The notes: generated from the letters alone by a model not told the origin. A stretch of 45,487 nt of DNA from an uncultured Prevotella sp. (GCA_947169185.1 CAMVOS010000020.1:1-45487); one strand, 5' to 3'; positions 1 to 8,632 are shown, counted from the stretch's first letter. Translations and numbers: made by a program.

Positions 1-127
1 CCGAGATACGGTCGGTGGCCACCATGACCATCAGGTCGTCATTGATGTTATACACATCGCGTACCTTTCCATGATACACGCTCTTCTGTCCTTCGAACTT
101 AAAGTCCGTCTTTGTTAATGCTTTCAT
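1..127 (-). CDS. purC: SAICAR synthase PurC, N-terminal fragment
   Basis: The first 42 codons of a gene running off the left edge of the window. The translation opens [20 protein letters not shown] and continues with GKVRDVYN and then ATDRIS. This is the conserved N-terminal nucleotide-binding region of phosphoribosylaminoimidazole-succinocarboxamide synthase, which ligates aspartate to CAIR in purine synthesis in the cytoplasm. The ATG at 127-125 overlaps the last 29 bases of phoH on the same strand, so the two are probably co-transcribed and translationally coupled. The C-terminal part cannot be seen. Confidence 0.85.
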   Translation of the reverse strand, partial: MKALTKTDFKFEGQKSVYHGKVRDVYNINDDLMVMVATDRIS

Positions 128-1073
128 CTTTATCTTTGTTTTTGTCGAATTTCTCGTATGCATTGACGATACGCGTCACCAACTTATGGCGTACGATATC
201 TTTTCTATTCAACTCAACGATGCCGATACCCTCGACATCACGAAGTATTTCAAGGGCCTCTACAAGTCCCGATTTCTGTGAACGTGGCAGGTCAATCTGC
301 GTCATATCGCCTGTAATAATCATCTTCGTGTTCCATCCCATACGGGTCAGAAACATGCGAATCTGTTGGGGGGTGGTATTCTGAGCCTCGTCAAGAATCA
401 CAACAGCATCGCTCAAGGTTCTGCCTCGCATAAAAGCCAAAGGTGCTATTTGAATGACGTGCTTCTCCATCATGTCTTGTAGCTTAACCTGTGGCAACAT
501 GTCTTCAAGTGCATCGTAAAGCGGCTGAAGATATGGATCTATCTTATCTTTCATGTCGCCAGGCAGGAATCCAAGTTTTTCGCCAGCTTCAACGGCAGGA
601 CGTGAGAGGATAATCTTCTTAGCAGCTTTCTCTTTGAGGGCCTTAACGGCCAAAGCAATAGACAAGTATGTCTTTCCTGTGCCAGCAGGACCGACAGCAA
701 ATATCATATCGTTATTGCTATAGGCATCAATCAGACGCTGTTGGTTCTCACTACGCGCCTTGATAGCTCGTCCAGACATCGAGTAGCAGACGACGTCATC
801 GGGAACCTCATCCTTGGAACGTTTACCTTTGACGATATCCAGTATATCTTCTTCCGACAAAGCATTAAACTTCAATACATGTTGGCGCAATTTTTCGGCA
901 TTTTCCTCAAAGGCACTCATTTGCTCCTCATCACCTAATATGCGTATCACATTGTCGCGAGCCACAATGCGTAGCTTGGGATACAAGGCACGTAACATCT
1001 GCAGGTGTTGGTTTCCTATGCCGTAGAACACTACAGGATCGATATCCTCTAAAACAATATGTTTCTCTATCAA
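99..1073 (-). CDS. phoH: PhoH family ATPase
   Basis: A 324-residue cytoplasmic P-loop NTPase of the PhoH/PhoL family, usual length for the family. Walker A is GPAGTGKT at residues 128-135 and Walker B is VVILDEAQ at 224-231. The N-terminal ~100 residues resemble the KH-like lead-in of PhoH proteins, consistent with an RNA-linked role; the family's exact substrate is not settled. The last ~15 residues are rich in Lys and Asp. The gene has a clear promoter at 1101-1132 and its end overlaps the purC start by 29 bases. Confidence 0.92.
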   Translation of the reverse strand: MIEKHIVLEDIDPVVFYGIGNQHLQMLRALYPKLRIVARDNVIRILGDEEQMSAFEENAEKLRQHVLKFNALSEEDILDIVKGKRSKDEVPDDVVCYSMSGRAIKARSENQQRLIDAYSNNDMIFAVGPAGTGKTYLSIALAVKALKEKAAKKIILSRPAVEAGEKLGFLPGDMKDKIDPYLQPLYDALEDMLPQVKLQDMMEKHVIQIAPLAFMRGRTLSDAVVILDEAQNTTPQQIRMFLTRMGWNTKMIITGDMTQIDLPRSQKSGLVEALEILRDVEGIGIVELNRKDIVRHKLVTRIVNAYEKFDKNKDKDESINKDGL

Positions 1074-1100
1074 AATAACGTTATTATCTTATTATGGCTG

Positions 1101-1132
1101 CAAAATTAATGAAAAAAATCGAGCCAACCAAA
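1101..1132 (-). promoter_or_regulatory. phoH promoter (Bacteroidota type)
   Basis: On the minus strand, a -33 TTTG (1132-1129), a 20-base spacer and a -7 TAATTTTG (1108-1101) match the Bacteroidota primary sigma consensus TTTG-N19/21-TAnnTTTG. It lies about 28 bases upstream of the phoH start. The -33 box sits in the loop of the hairpin called as the uxaB terminator. Confidence 0.7.
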
Positions 1133-1147
1133 TGGTCAGCCCGATTT
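1111..1147 (-). terminator. Intrinsic terminator downstream of uxaB
   Basis: Read on the minus strand, AAATCGGGCTGACCA and GGTTGGCTCGATTT form a stem with a few mismatches, followed by a run of T. It lies about 55 bases after the uxaB stop codon and shares bases with the phoH promoter. Confidence 0.6.
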
Positions 1148-1161
1148 CTTACGTACTATTA

Positions 1162-1202
1162 TAATTTATTGCGGTATTATTTTAATTTATTGCGGTATTA
1201 TT
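1162..1202. repeat. Two 20-nt direct repeats at 21-bp spacing
   Basis: TAATTTATTGCGGTATTATT occurs at 1162-1181 and again exactly at 1183-1202. The second copy runs into the complement of the uxaB stop codon (1201-1203). Function unknown; probably a recent local duplication. Confidence 0.85.
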
Positions 1203-2643
1203 AGAGGATAGTCTTTACAGCCTCCAGCATACCCTTGTCCTGAATCAGGTCGAGGAACATCTTTACCATAGCGTTCAAACCAGCTACTTTGTTCAGGTCC
1301 TCAGCCCAGATGAATTCAGCGCCAAGTACTCCGTCTGCAACTTTCTGAGTATCGCCAGTAGCCCAGAGCTCCTTCAGCAGATCCATAATCTTCTGGTCGT
1401 CGTTGGGAACAATCTCTACACCGTCAGCACGCTTGCCACCCTTGTAGTAGGTGATGATGGCAGCCAGACCGAATACCAGACCCTTAGGCAGCTCGCCCTT
1501 GCGCTCCAGATAAGTCTTTACGCCGGGCAGGTCGCGAGCCTGGAACTTGGGGAATGAGTTCAGCATGATGCTGGTTACCTGATGGTCTACGAATGGGTTG
1601 TCGAAACGCTCGAGCACGTCGCCAGCAAACTTCTCCAGCTCGTCCATTGGCAGGTCGAGGGTCTGCATCAGCTCTTCGAACTGTACCTTGTGGATATACT
1701 TTGAGATAACCTCATGGTTGCAAGCGTCGCGAACGATGTTGACACCACTCAGGAAAGCAACAGGAGAGAGAACGGTGTGCGGGCCATTCAGCAAGGTAAC
1801 CTTACGCTTGTGGTAGGGCTCCTCTGAAGGAACGAACAGCACGTGCAAGCCAGCCTTGTCGGCAGGGAACTCCTGAGCAACCTCCTTTGGAGCCTCGATG
1901 ACCCAGAGATGGAAGTTCTCAGCCTGTACGACGAGGTTGTCGCGATAGCCGACCTTCTCCTGAATCTCGGTAATCTCCTTGCGGGGGAAGCCAGGAACGA
2001 TACGGTCTACGAGGGTAGCGTAAACACCGCAGCACTCGTCGAACCACTTCTTGAAGTCGGCGGGCAACTGCCACAGTTCGATATACTTATTGATACAATC
2101 CTTCAGCACGTGGCCGTTGAGGAAGATGAGCTCACAGGGGAAGATAATCAGACCCTTCGTGGGATCACCGTTGAAAGTCTGCCAACGACGATACAGCAAC
2201 TGTACCAGCTTACCGGGATAAGAAGAAGCGGGCTTGTCTTCCAGCTTACAAGCGGGATCGAAAGCGATACCAGCCTCAGTGGTGTTCGAGATCACGAAAC
2301 GAATCTCAGGCTGATCAGCCAATGCCATGAAGGCGTCGTTCTGAGAGTAGGGGTTCAGCGCACGGCTGATGACGTCGATACGCTCCAGGGTGTTTACGGG
2401 CTTACCGTTCTCACGACCCTGCAGGTTGACGTGGTACAGGCAATCCTGACCATTCAGCCATTCTACCATACCTTTGTCGATAGGCTGTACGACAACAACA
2501 CTACCATTGAAGTTGGTCTTCTGGTCCATGTTCCAGATAATCCAATCAACGAATGCACGGAGGAAATTTCCCTCACCAAACTGAATCACCTTTTCAGGCA
2601 TCACGCTCTTAGGAGCAAAGTGTTTGTTTAACGGTTTCAACAT
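1201..2643 (-). CDS. uxaB: Tagaturonate reductase UxaB
   Basis: Cytoplasmic NAD(H)-dependent oxidoreductase of the mannitol dehydrogenase superfamily, reducing D-tagaturonate to D-altronate in galacturonate breakdown. The start VIQFGEGNFLRAFVDWIIWN is the family's nucleotide-binding loop, and the ~480-residue length matches UxaB. The reading frame is open to 2688, but that start would lie on the -7 element at 2686-2693, so the ATG at 2643 (MLKPLNKHF) is preferred. No uxaA, uxaC or kdg genes are adjacent. UxuB or another polyol dehydrogenase of the family is possible, but overall sequence character favours UxaB. Confidence 0.88.
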   Translation of the reverse strand: MLKPLNKHFAPKSVMPEKVIQFGEGNFLRAFVDWIIWNMDQKTNFNGSVVVVQPIDKGMVEWLNGQDCLYHVNLQGRENGKPVNTLERIDVISRALNPYSQNDAFMALADQPEIRFVISNTTEAGIAFDPACKLEDKPASSYPGKLVQLLYRRWQTFNGDPTKGLIIFPCELIFLNGHVLKDCINKYIELWQLPADFKKWFDECCGVYATLVDRIVPGFPRKEITEIQEKVGYRDNLVVQAENFHLWVIEAPKEVAQEFPADKAGLHVLFVPSEEPYHKRKVTLLNGPHTVLSPVAFLSGVNIVRDACNHEVISKYIHKVQFEELMQTLDLPMDELEKFAGDVLERFDNPFVDHQVTSIMLNSFPKFQARDLPGVKTYLERKGELPKGLVFGLAAIITYYKGGKRADGVEIVPNDDQKIMDLLKELWATGDTQKVADGVLGAEFIWAEDLNKVAGLNAMVKMFLDLIQDKGMLEAVKTIL

Positions 2644-2685
2644 AATCTTGTTATACTTTATAATAGTTTGTTTTTTATTGTGCTG

Positions 2686-2693
2686 CAAAGTTA
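2686..2693 (-). promoter_or_regulatory. uxaB promoter, -7 element
   Basis: Minus-strand TAACTTTG fits TAnnTTTG and lies about 43 bases upstream of the chosen uxaB start. No good TTTG is seen at the -33 position, which suggests an activator-dependent or weak promoter. Confidence 0.5.
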
Positions 2694-2736
2694 GTGAATA
2701 ATTTTCGAATAACGTATCACTTTTATCTTATTTTTG

Positions 2737-2746
2737 ACGTTAACGT
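2737..2746. promoter_or_regulatory. Palindrome upstream of uxaB, possible operator
   Basis: A perfect 10-bp palindrome, ACGTTAACGT, lies about 45 bp upstream of the uxaB -7 element, between uxaB and the end of thrC. It could bind a uronate-responsive regulator. No regulator gene is adjacent and only one copy was noticed. Confidence 0.25.
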
Positions 2747-2773
2747 TTGCAGAAAATTTTCACTACTCGCTTT

Positions 2774-4114
2774 TCACTGCTTCTGATTCATGAGGTAGGC
2801 CTTGAAGTCGGCAAAGTTTTTCGACATTTCAACGCTCTGTTTCTGACCTTCCATAAAAGCACGCAGGCGGGCTGGTATGTCGATGTCGATGCCCAGAATC
2901 TCGTCCACTTTCTCCTTGAACTTAGCTGGATGGGCAGTCTCACAGAACACGCCAATCTCGCCCGGCTTTAGATTCTCTTGAAGCGCGCGAAAACCGCAAG
3001 CGCCGTGAGGATCAAGTACATAGCCCGTTTCGCTATAACATTTTCTCATCGTTTCCTTGATCTGCTCATCACTATATGTCGCACCGCTAATCAAGTTCGT
3101 GATACGCTGGTGGGTTTCTTCTTCGCTCAGCAGACCATTGTCGCTATAGAGGTTGATGATGCGTGCAAAGTTCGACGGGTCGCCTACGTCCATTGCGTTT
3201 GCCAATGTCTGCACTGAGGCCTTGGGATCGTATTTGCCAGTCTGCAGGTATTTGAAGAAGACGTCATTAGCATTATTGGCTGCAATGAAACGTTTGATGG
3301 GCAGTCCCATCTGATGGCCGAACAGTGCCGAGCAGATGTTGCCGAAGTTGCCGCTGGGTACACACATGACAAGTTCGTCTGCCTTACCAAGTGCCTTCAT
3401 ACGCGCATACGCATTAAAATAATAGAACGCCTGCGGGAGGAAACGAGCCACGTTAATGCTGTTGGCTGATGTTAGCTTCATGTGCTTGTTCAGTTCTTCG
3501 TCCATAAAGGCCGATTTAACCAATGCCTGACAGTCATCGAATACGCCGTCTACCTCAATAGCGGTAATATTCTTGCCTAACGTGGTAAACTGGCACTCCT
3601 GAATAGGCGATACTTTGCCCTTAGGATACAGCACGTAGACGTGGATGCCGTCGACGCCTAGAAAACCATTAGCCACAGCCGAACCTGTGTCTCCACTGGT
3701 AGCTACCAGTACGTTCACTGTCTCGTTTGTTGCTGAACCACCTTTCTTCAAGAAATATCGCAGCAGTCGAGCCATAAACCTTGCACCGACATCCTTGAAT
3801 GCCAGTGTAGGACCGTGGAACAGCTCCAAAGAGTAGATGTTGTCTGTGACCTTCACTACAGGACAGTCAAACTGCAACGTATCGTAGACAATATCCTGCA
3901 GGGCATCACCGTCCACATCGTCGCCAAAAAAGTTCTGGGCTACATTATAGGCAATGTCTTGGAACTTCATATTCGGCATATCGTCGATGAAAGCCTTAGG
4001 CAACTTATAAATTTCTTCTGGCATGTAAAGACCACGGTCTTCTGCCAGTCCCTTAACCACTGCCTTCTGCAGGTCAGCAATAGGAGCTTTTCCGTTAGTG
4101 CTGTAATACTTCAT
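2774..4114 (-). CDS. thrC: Threonine synthase
   Basis: A 446-residue PLP enzyme of the cytoplasm that converts O-phosphohomoserine to threonine, the last step of threonine synthesis. The N-terminus MKYYSTNGKAPIADLQKAVV is typical, and the cofactor lysine is K107 in HGPTLAFKDVG. A substrate-binding ATSGDTGSAV segment follows at about residue 163. Length is normal. The gene stands alone with its own strong promoter; hom and thrB are not in the window. Confidence 0.96.
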   Translation of the reverse strand: MKYYSTNGKAPIADLQKAVVKGLAEDRGLYMPEEIYKLPKAFIDDMPNMKFQDIAYNVAQNFFGDDVDGDALQDIVYDTLQFDCPVVKVTDNIYSLELFHGPTLAFKDVGARFMARLLRYFLKKGGSATNETVNVLVATSGDTGSAVANGFLGVDGIHVYVLYPKGKVSPIQECQFTTLGKNITAIEVDGVFDDCQALVKSAFMDEELNKHMKLTSANSINVARFLPQAFYYFNAYARMKALGKADELVMCVPSGNFGNICSALFGHQMGLPIKRFIAANNANDVFFKYLQTGKYDPKASVQTLANAMDVGDPSNFARIINLYSDNGLLSEEETHQRITNLISGATYSDEQIKETMRKCYSETGYVLDPHGACGFRALQENLKPGEIGVFCETAHPAKFKEKVDEILGIDIDIPARLRAFMEGQKQSVEMSKNFADFKAYLMNQKQ

Positions 4115-4138
4115 TTTTACTCTTTATTGATTTTCCTG

Positions 4139-4170
4139 CAAAGGTACGAAAAAAAACTGAACCCACCAAA
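4139..4170 (-). promoter_or_regulatory. thrC promoter
   Basis: Minus-strand TTTG (4170-4167), a 20-base spacer and TACCTTTG (4146-4139) are a full match to the Bacteroidota consensus, about 25 bases upstream of the thrC ATG. Confidence 0.8.
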
Positions 4171-4202
4171 CAGTAGACTCAGCTTTTTCTATCTTCTGGA
4201 TA

Positions 4203-4245
4203 TAAAAAGTAGGAGATAAACACTGATGAGTGTTTAGCTCCTACT
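4203..4245 (-). terminator. Terminator after rplU-rpmA
   Basis: An imperfect inverted repeat: AGTAGGAG (4208-4215) plus TAAACACT (4217-4224) pair with AGTGTTTA (4229-4236) and CTCCTACT (4238-4245) around a 4-base loop, with one mismatch. On the minus strand five T follow, consistent with termination 36 bases after the rpmA stop. Confidence 0.8.
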
Positions 4246-4280
4246 AGGTTTGTTTGGAATAAGTGTTGTTGTTTGTTCTC

Positions 4281-4544
4281 TTAGGCCTGGGGCTCAGGAA
4301 TTACTGAAACATAACTCTTGTCGCGCTTGCCCTTGTGGAAATCGACTGTTCCGTCAACAAGTGCATACAGCGTGTCGTCCTTACCCATGGCAACATTGTT
4401 ACCTGCGTTGTGCTTAGAACCACGCTGGCGAACGATGATGTTGCCTGCCACTACTTTCTGACCGCCAAAAATCTTAATGCCGAGTCGCTGAGCTGCACTC
4501 TCGCGGCCGTTCTTAGAACTACCTACACCTTTCTTATGTGCCAT
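4281..4544 (-). CDS. rpmA: 50S ribosomal protein L27
   Basis: An 87-residue bL27 protein of the large subunit, whose N-terminal tail reaches the peptidyl transferase centre. The start [20 protein letters not shown] is the canonical L27 start, with no cleavable N-terminal extension of the kind seen in Firmicutes. It is the second gene of an rplU-rpmA pair (20-base gap) and is followed by a strong hairpin terminator. Confidence 0.97.
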   Translation of the reverse strand: MAHKKGVGSSKNGRESAAQRLGIKIFGGQKVVAGNIIVRQRGSKHNAGNNVAMGKDDTLYALVDGTVDFHKGKRDKSYVSVIPEPQA

Positions 4545-4564
4545 AATGTTGTTCCTCCTACGTT

Positions 4565-4882
4565 TTAAGCGATTACTGATTTAACTTCTACCTGGGTGTA
4601 CTGCTGACGGTGACCGTTGCGCTTGCGAGAGTCCTTACGACGCTTCATCTTGAACACGATGACCTTCTCACCCTTAACGAGTGGATTAACCACTTCGCAT
4701 ACTACCTTAGCACCACTTACGGTGGGTGCACCTACCTGTACTGATCCGTCATTGTCGACAAGCAGTACCTTGTCGAATTCAACAGTTTTGCCGGCTTCCA
4801 CATCTTTCATGTGGTTAACGAAGAGCTTCTTGCCCTCCTCAGCCTTAAACTGCTGACCGTTGATTTCTACAATTGCGTACAT
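4565..4882 (-). CDS. rplU: 50S ribosomal protein L21
   Basis: A 105-residue bL21 protein that binds 23S rRNA. The start [19 protein letters not shown] and the C-terminal [15 protein letters not shown] block are diagnostic. It is first in the rplU-rpmA operon and is preceded by a leader of about 85 bases from a TACCTTTG promoter element at 4973-4980. Confidence 0.97.
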   Translation of the reverse strand: MYAIVEINGQQFKAEEGKKLFVNHMKDVEAGKTVEFDKVLLVDNDGSVQVGAPTVSGAKVVCEVVNPLVKGEKVIVFKMKRRKDSRKRNGHRQQYTQVEVKSVIA

Positions 4883-4980
4883 TGTTGTTTATTAATTGTT
4901 TAACGGGTTTTTCCGCATGGCGCGCAACCTCGTGCTGCGACTTTCTTGAGCCACCACGGACTAAATCGGGCGCAAAGGTA
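4883..4980 (-). promoter_or_regulatory. rplU promoter and ~85-nt leader
   Basis: The -7 element TACCTTTG is at 4980-4973 on the minus strand; no clear TTTG is visible at -33. The GC-rich transcribed leader contains short possible stems (for example CGCAG/TTGCG around 4930), but nothing strong enough to call a ribosomal leader motif. Confidence 0.5.
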
Positions 4981-4987
4981 CAAATAA

Positions 4988-5019
4988 ATTAGGAATTAGG
5001 GATTAGGAATTAGGAATTA
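4988..5019. repeat. AT-rich short tandem repeat (TTAGGAA-type)
   Basis: Degenerate 7-8 base units of the form ATTAGGA are repeated about four times just upstream of the rplU -7 element, covering the place where a -33 box would lie. Confidence 0.7.
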
Positions 5020-5064
5020 CAATTCTATTTTTATGAAAATTTAACGATTACCACTCGCCTTTAC

Positions 5065-5161
5065 AAAAAATAATAAAGTGGTGACCCTCACAGGCAACCA
5101 CTCTATATCTTCAATAGGTATTAGTCCTTTTTAAGGTAAAAAGATTGTTTTCAGGATAACG
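5065..5161 (-). ncRNA. Candidate small RNA between lolA-like gene and rplU
   Basis: A transcription unit of about 95 bases with no useful ORF. It starts just after a perfect minus-strand promoter (5166-5197) and ends in a hairpin, AGTGGT/ACCACT (5097-5102 with 5077-5082), followed by TTATTATTTTTT. An inner hairpin CTTTTT/AAAAAG lies at 5127-5143. The order promoter, hairpin, terminator is that of an independent sRNA. I do not recognise the family. It could instead be a read-through leader of rplU, although rplU has its own -7 element. Confidence 0.5.
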
Positions 5162-5165
5162 TTGG

Positions 5166-5197
5166 CAAAGGTACGACTTTTTTTTGTTACGTGCAAA
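5166..5197 (-). promoter_or_regulatory. Promoter of the candidate sRNA
   Basis: Minus-strand TTTG (5197-5194), a 20-base spacer and TACCTTTG (5173-5166) match the consensus exactly. No coding start lies within 280 bases downstream. Confidence 0.75.
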
Positions 5198-5295
5198 CAT
5201 TTGAGCAACTTTTTATAAAAATAATTTCTGTGTGGGCACACAATCTGATTATTTATTCGAAATGTGTTATTTTTATATAATTTTCCGTTAATAAT

Positions 5296-5916
5296 CTATC
5301 GTTTGTCGATATATTTAAAATCTTTGTATTGTTCACTTGGGAATTTGAACATTTGCTCAGAAATGCCTCCAGTCTTGAATTGGCTGATTTTTATGGTAAC
5401 ATGGAAGATACCAAACTTGATTCTGACACTCTGCGGATAGTGGGTGCGTTTGTCTAATAACGCGCGTACCTCTTTTATACCTTTAGCATTCGGCTTAAGC
5501 TTCAACGTTATTAACAAGCCCTTTTTGTCGTCTTTAATGTTGTATCGGTAGTTCTCTGGATAGAATTTGAATTTGGTTGCATACTTGTCACGTTCGTCAT
5601 CATGGGCACTATAAATGGTTATGGTCTTTTTCTTTCGTTCCAGGCGATAGTAGGTGACATCGTCGTTCCAAGCAATATATTTCTCGTCTGCAAACTTACT
5701 CATCTTGCCCATTGTCCATATGGTGCCTTTTGTCTTGTAGATACCAATGATATTGACTGAATAGGTGAGTTGTGACCCCTTCGGACCGTATACCATATTG
5801 TAGGCCTCGTCAAAAATTCGACGGGCCTGCTGCTCGTTAGGTGTCAGTTTCTCTTGGGCGCTCACGGTTGTAAAAGCTCCCATTATAACAAAAATTAGCG
5901 TAAAAAGTTTTTTCAT
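5296..5916 (-). CDS. LolA-like periplasmic protein
   Basis: A 206-residue protein with a Sec signal peptide (residues 1-20, cleavage near VSAQ). The rest is rich in beta strand, with a run of alternating basic and aromatic residues (DDVTYYRLERKKKTITIY), like the half-barrel fold of LolA-type outer-membrane lipoprotein carriers found as single genes in Bacteroidales. It follows the TonB receptor gene by 8 bases, so it probably shares its transcript. The LolA assignment is by overall pattern and is not certain. Confidence 0.6.
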   Translation of the reverse strand: MKKLFTLIFVIMGAFTTVSAQEKLTPNEQQARRIFDEAYNMVYGPKGSQLTYSVNIIGIYKTKGTIWTMGKMSKFADEKYIAWNDDVTYYRLERKKKTITIYSAHDDERDKYATKFKFYPENYRYNIKDDKKGLLITLKLKPNAKGIKEVRALLDKRTHYPQSVRIKFGIFHVTIKISQFKTGGISEQMFKFPSEQYKDFKYIDKR

Positions 5917-5924
5917 GTGTGTGT

Positions 5925-8321
5925 CTAGAATTCAACAATAACTTTGCCGTTGATTTGGCGACCAGTCAGATAGTTGGGAACGGCATACTGGTGGTTGGTG
6001 ACATCGGTTACCCAATAATACGAGTTGACATTTGAGATACCAAAGATGTTTAATCCGTCGATTCCCAACCATACACGAGGACTACGGAAAGACGGCTGCT
6101 GCTTGGGATTGCCAACCAAAAGGTAGCTCATACCAATATCAGCACGTTTGTAGGCAGGTGCTCTAAACTGCTGGTACTCCAATCCTCTGTGAGGAGCACC
6201 AAAGGGCAGTCCGTCGGCAAATGCCAACTTGAGTGTCATCTTCCAGCGTTCAGTACCTGGGAAATAGTCGGTAAAGTGGAAATTTATACCCCAACGTTGG
6301 TCGGTAGGCATAGGGACATCCTGACCGTTGAAACGCTGACGTGTAGACATCAACGAGAAGGTCAGCCATGAGTCTGTTCCTGGCACGAATTCACCATACA
6401 GTTTCAGGTCAAGTCCCATTGCATAGCCACTTGCCAAGTTCTCACCATAATAGATTACCTTCATGTTTTGGACGTTGTACGGTACAAGTTTCGACATCGC
6501 TTTGTAATAGGCCTCAGCGCTAAATCTGAAAGGCCGTTCCGCCATATTGAAACGATAGTCCATAGCTGCTACGATGTGCAGCGAACGCTGGCTTCTGATT
6601 TTTTGGTTTAGTGTGACGATGGCTTGTCCGTTGACCGTCGATGTGTCGCGCAATTCCTTGTAGAATGGTGTCTGATAGTAGAGACCAGTGCTCAGGCGCA
6701 GTGTCATATTTTCATTCCATGAAGGGATGGCAGCCAGTGAGATGCGGGGTGATACTACGGTTTCACGGTTAAAACTCCAGTTCGACAGGCGAAGGCCGTA
6801 ATTCAGTGTCATATGCCAGGCGCGATCATGTCCCTGCTCATCAGTACTTTTGCCCAACTGGAATCGATAGGTGTCCTGAATATAGGCTTCTATACGTTTT
6901 GTCTTCAGTTCGTTTTGTGATGCCAACGAATATATGAGGTCCAAACGATTTGCAGAATGTGGAATATTATAGCCACTGGAGTCGCGCATCTCATATTCGC
7001 GCGAATTCTCCTTGATACGTTCCCACTTGATAGTAGCACCAGCCTCTACGTCGTGTTTGCCCGATTTGTGATTCATCATCAGTTTCAGGCTCTGTACGTC
7101 AGCTGTCAGATAGTTACGTGCGTGTTCCATATATGTTCCCACGCCTAACTCCTCCTGAGTCTGGGTGTCATTCAGCCAGTATTGTCCTTGTATGTCAAAT
7201 GTTTCCTGTTCTTTCGTGTGAAAAGCCGATGCCAACAACTTGATGCTAGTGGTAGGCTTCAGGTGACGTGTAATCGAAACGGTACCAAATAGTGTGCGGA
7301 AAATGTCTCGTTCCTGTCCGTCAAAGTACACTTTGAAAGTCTTCACGTTTTGCAACGTACCAAACGACGTCTCGCGATCTGTAGGTGTGAAGTTGTAGTG
7401 GTTCTCAGATATGTTGCCTATCATATCCATGCTCCAACGCTCGTTGGGCTGATAGGTGATATATGTTTGATAGTCGAGGAAATTAGGACGATATTCGCCT
7501 TTGGTCTCTAGAGAGCCCAATAAGTAACGGTTGGTCTTATAGCGTATGCCATGACTCATCGAAAATTTCTTGTTGCCATAGGCTATAAAGGCACTACCTC
7601 CTAAGAGCGATGCCTGAAGGTTAGCTTCCAGTCGGGTTGGCTTACGGTAGTGGATATCAAGTGCCGACGACATTTTGTCACCATACTTAGCCTCGAAGCC
7701 ACCGCTTGAAAACCCAATCTTTTCCACCATGTCTGAATTGATGACAGAGAGACCTTCCTGTTGTCCACTACGAATCAGCAAAGGCCGGAATACTTCCACA
7801 TTATTAATATATACAGAGTTCTCGTCGAATGAGCCGCCTCGCACATTGTATTGCGATGACAACTCGTTATGGGTTGATACACCGGCTTGTTGTTGCACCA
7901 ATTCCTCGACAGCATTACCTGTTGTCGATGGCGTTTGCCTCAGATCCTTGGCATCCAGCTGCTCTGTTGCCGTGGTCTGTCGACGGCGTTCTGTTACCAC
8001 CAGGTCGTCTAAGGCTTTCATCGGGTAGAGTGTTACGACCAACCGCTGATTGCTCTTAGGCTTGCGAAGCACGCGCTGACGAGTCTGATAGCCTACCATC
8101 GAATACTTTACCACGACAGAGTCTGCCGAGTGTAGCTTCAGCGAGTATTCACCTTGCAGATTGGCCATTGACACAGCGCCTTGTTCCAGACATGATATCG
8201 TGGCCAACTCTATCGCCTTGCCGTCTTCGTCGACAACACGACCACTAAGTGTGAACTGCTGTGCTGACACGCGAATGGCTAGCAACAGCAGCAGTAGTGA
8301 TATGGTTTTTCTTAACGTCAT
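5925..8321 (-). CDS. TonB-dependent outer-membrane receptor
   Basis: A 798-residue outer-membrane protein: signal peptide (1-20), a carboxypeptidase-regulatory-like beta-sandwich (about 23-105, FTLSGRVVDEDGKAIELATI), a plug domain (about 120-225, with the VRGGSFDENSVYINNVEV segment) and a C-terminal 22-strand barrel ending in an aromatic-type F residue (KVIVEF). It would import a ligand using TonB energy. No SusD partner is adjacent, so it is not a classic SusCD pair; substrate unknown. It lies 54 bases after tRNA-Gly on the same strand and no separate promoter is visible. Confidence 0.88.
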   Translation of the reverse strand: MTLRKTISLLLLLLAIRVSAQQFTLSGRVVDEDGKAIELATISCLEQGAVSMANLQGEYSLKLHSADSVVVKYSMVGYQTRQRVLRKPKSNQRLVVTLYPMKALDDLVVTERRRQTTATEQLDAKDLRQTPSTTGNAVEELVQQQAGVSTHNELSSQYNVRGGSFDENSVYINNVEVFRPLLIRSGQQEGLSVINSDMVEKIGFSSGGFEAKYGDKMSSALDIHYRKPTRLEANLQASLLGGSAFIAYGNKKFSMSHGIRYKTNRYLLGSLETKGEYRPNFLDYQTYITYQPNERWSMDMIGNISENHYNFTPTDRETSFGTLQNVKTFKVYFDGQERDIFRTLFGTVSITRHLKPTTSIKLLASAFHTKEQETFDIQGQYWLNDTQTQEELGVGTYMEHARNYLTADVQSLKLMMNHKSGKHDVEAGATIKWERIKENSREYEMRDSSGYNIPHSANRLDLIYSLASQNELKTKRIEAYIQDTYRFQLGKSTDEQGHDRAWHMTLNYGLRLSNWSFNRETVVSPRISLAAIPSWNENMTLRLSTGLYYQTPFYKELRDTSTVNGQAIVTLNQKIRSQRSLHIVAAMDYRFNMAERPFRFSAEAYYKAMSKLVPYNVQNMKVIYYGENLASGYAMGLDLKLYGEFVPGTDSWLTFSLMSTRQRFNGQDVPMPTDQRWGINFHFTDYFPGTERWKMTLKLAFADGLPFGAPHRGLEYQQFRAPAYKRADIGMSYLLVGNPKQQPSFRSPRVWLGIDGLNIFGISNVNSYYWVTDVTNHQYAVPNYLTGRQINGKVIVEF

Positions 8322-8375
8322 CGTTTCTTATAACGTTTCCTGAGGTGTTTTTATTGTGTCTGTAGGGGGATTTTG

Positions 8376-8448
8376 AGCGGAATACGGGACTCGAACCCGC
8401 GACCCTCGGCTTGGGAAGCCAATGCTCTACCAACTGAGCTAATTCCGC
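8376..8448 (-). tRNA. tRNA-Gly (CCC)
   Basis: A full cloverleaf: acceptor GCGGAAT/ATTCCGC, D arm GCTC/GAGC, anticodon stem TTGGC/GCCGA with loop TTCCCAA giving anticodon CCC, and T arm GCGGG-TTCGAGT-CCCGT. CCA is not encoded. It lies 27 bases after a terminator-like hairpin that follows tRNA-Thr. Confidence 0.95.
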
Positions 8449-8467
8449 AAGTGTCTGCGTTGATGTT

Positions 8468-8501
8468 AAAAAAGAGAGCCAGAACGTTTCGATTCTGACT
8501 C
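8468..8501 (-). terminator. Terminator-like hairpin between tRNA-Thr and tRNA-Gly
   Basis: On the minus strand GAGTCAGAA (8501-8493) pairs with TTCTGGCTC (8484-8476) with one wobble pair and an 8-base loop, followed by TCTTTTTT. It resembles an intrinsic terminator for the tRNA-Thr transcript. Confidence 0.7.
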
Positions 8502-8515
8502 ACTATTCATGAAAG

Positions 8516-8588
<73 letters not shown>

Positions 8589-8632
8589 AATATTTCACAG
8601 ATCACTTGCTCCTCTTTTTTGAAAAGCGAGTG

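Noticed and set aside
1843..2631. A 262-codon plus-strand ORF opposite uxaB
   Set aside because: It is fully antisense to a well-conserved gene, has no recognisable domain, and reflects codon bias of the true strand. The same applies to long antisense ORFs at 33250-33858, 36329-36955, 43827-44399 and 12953-13486.
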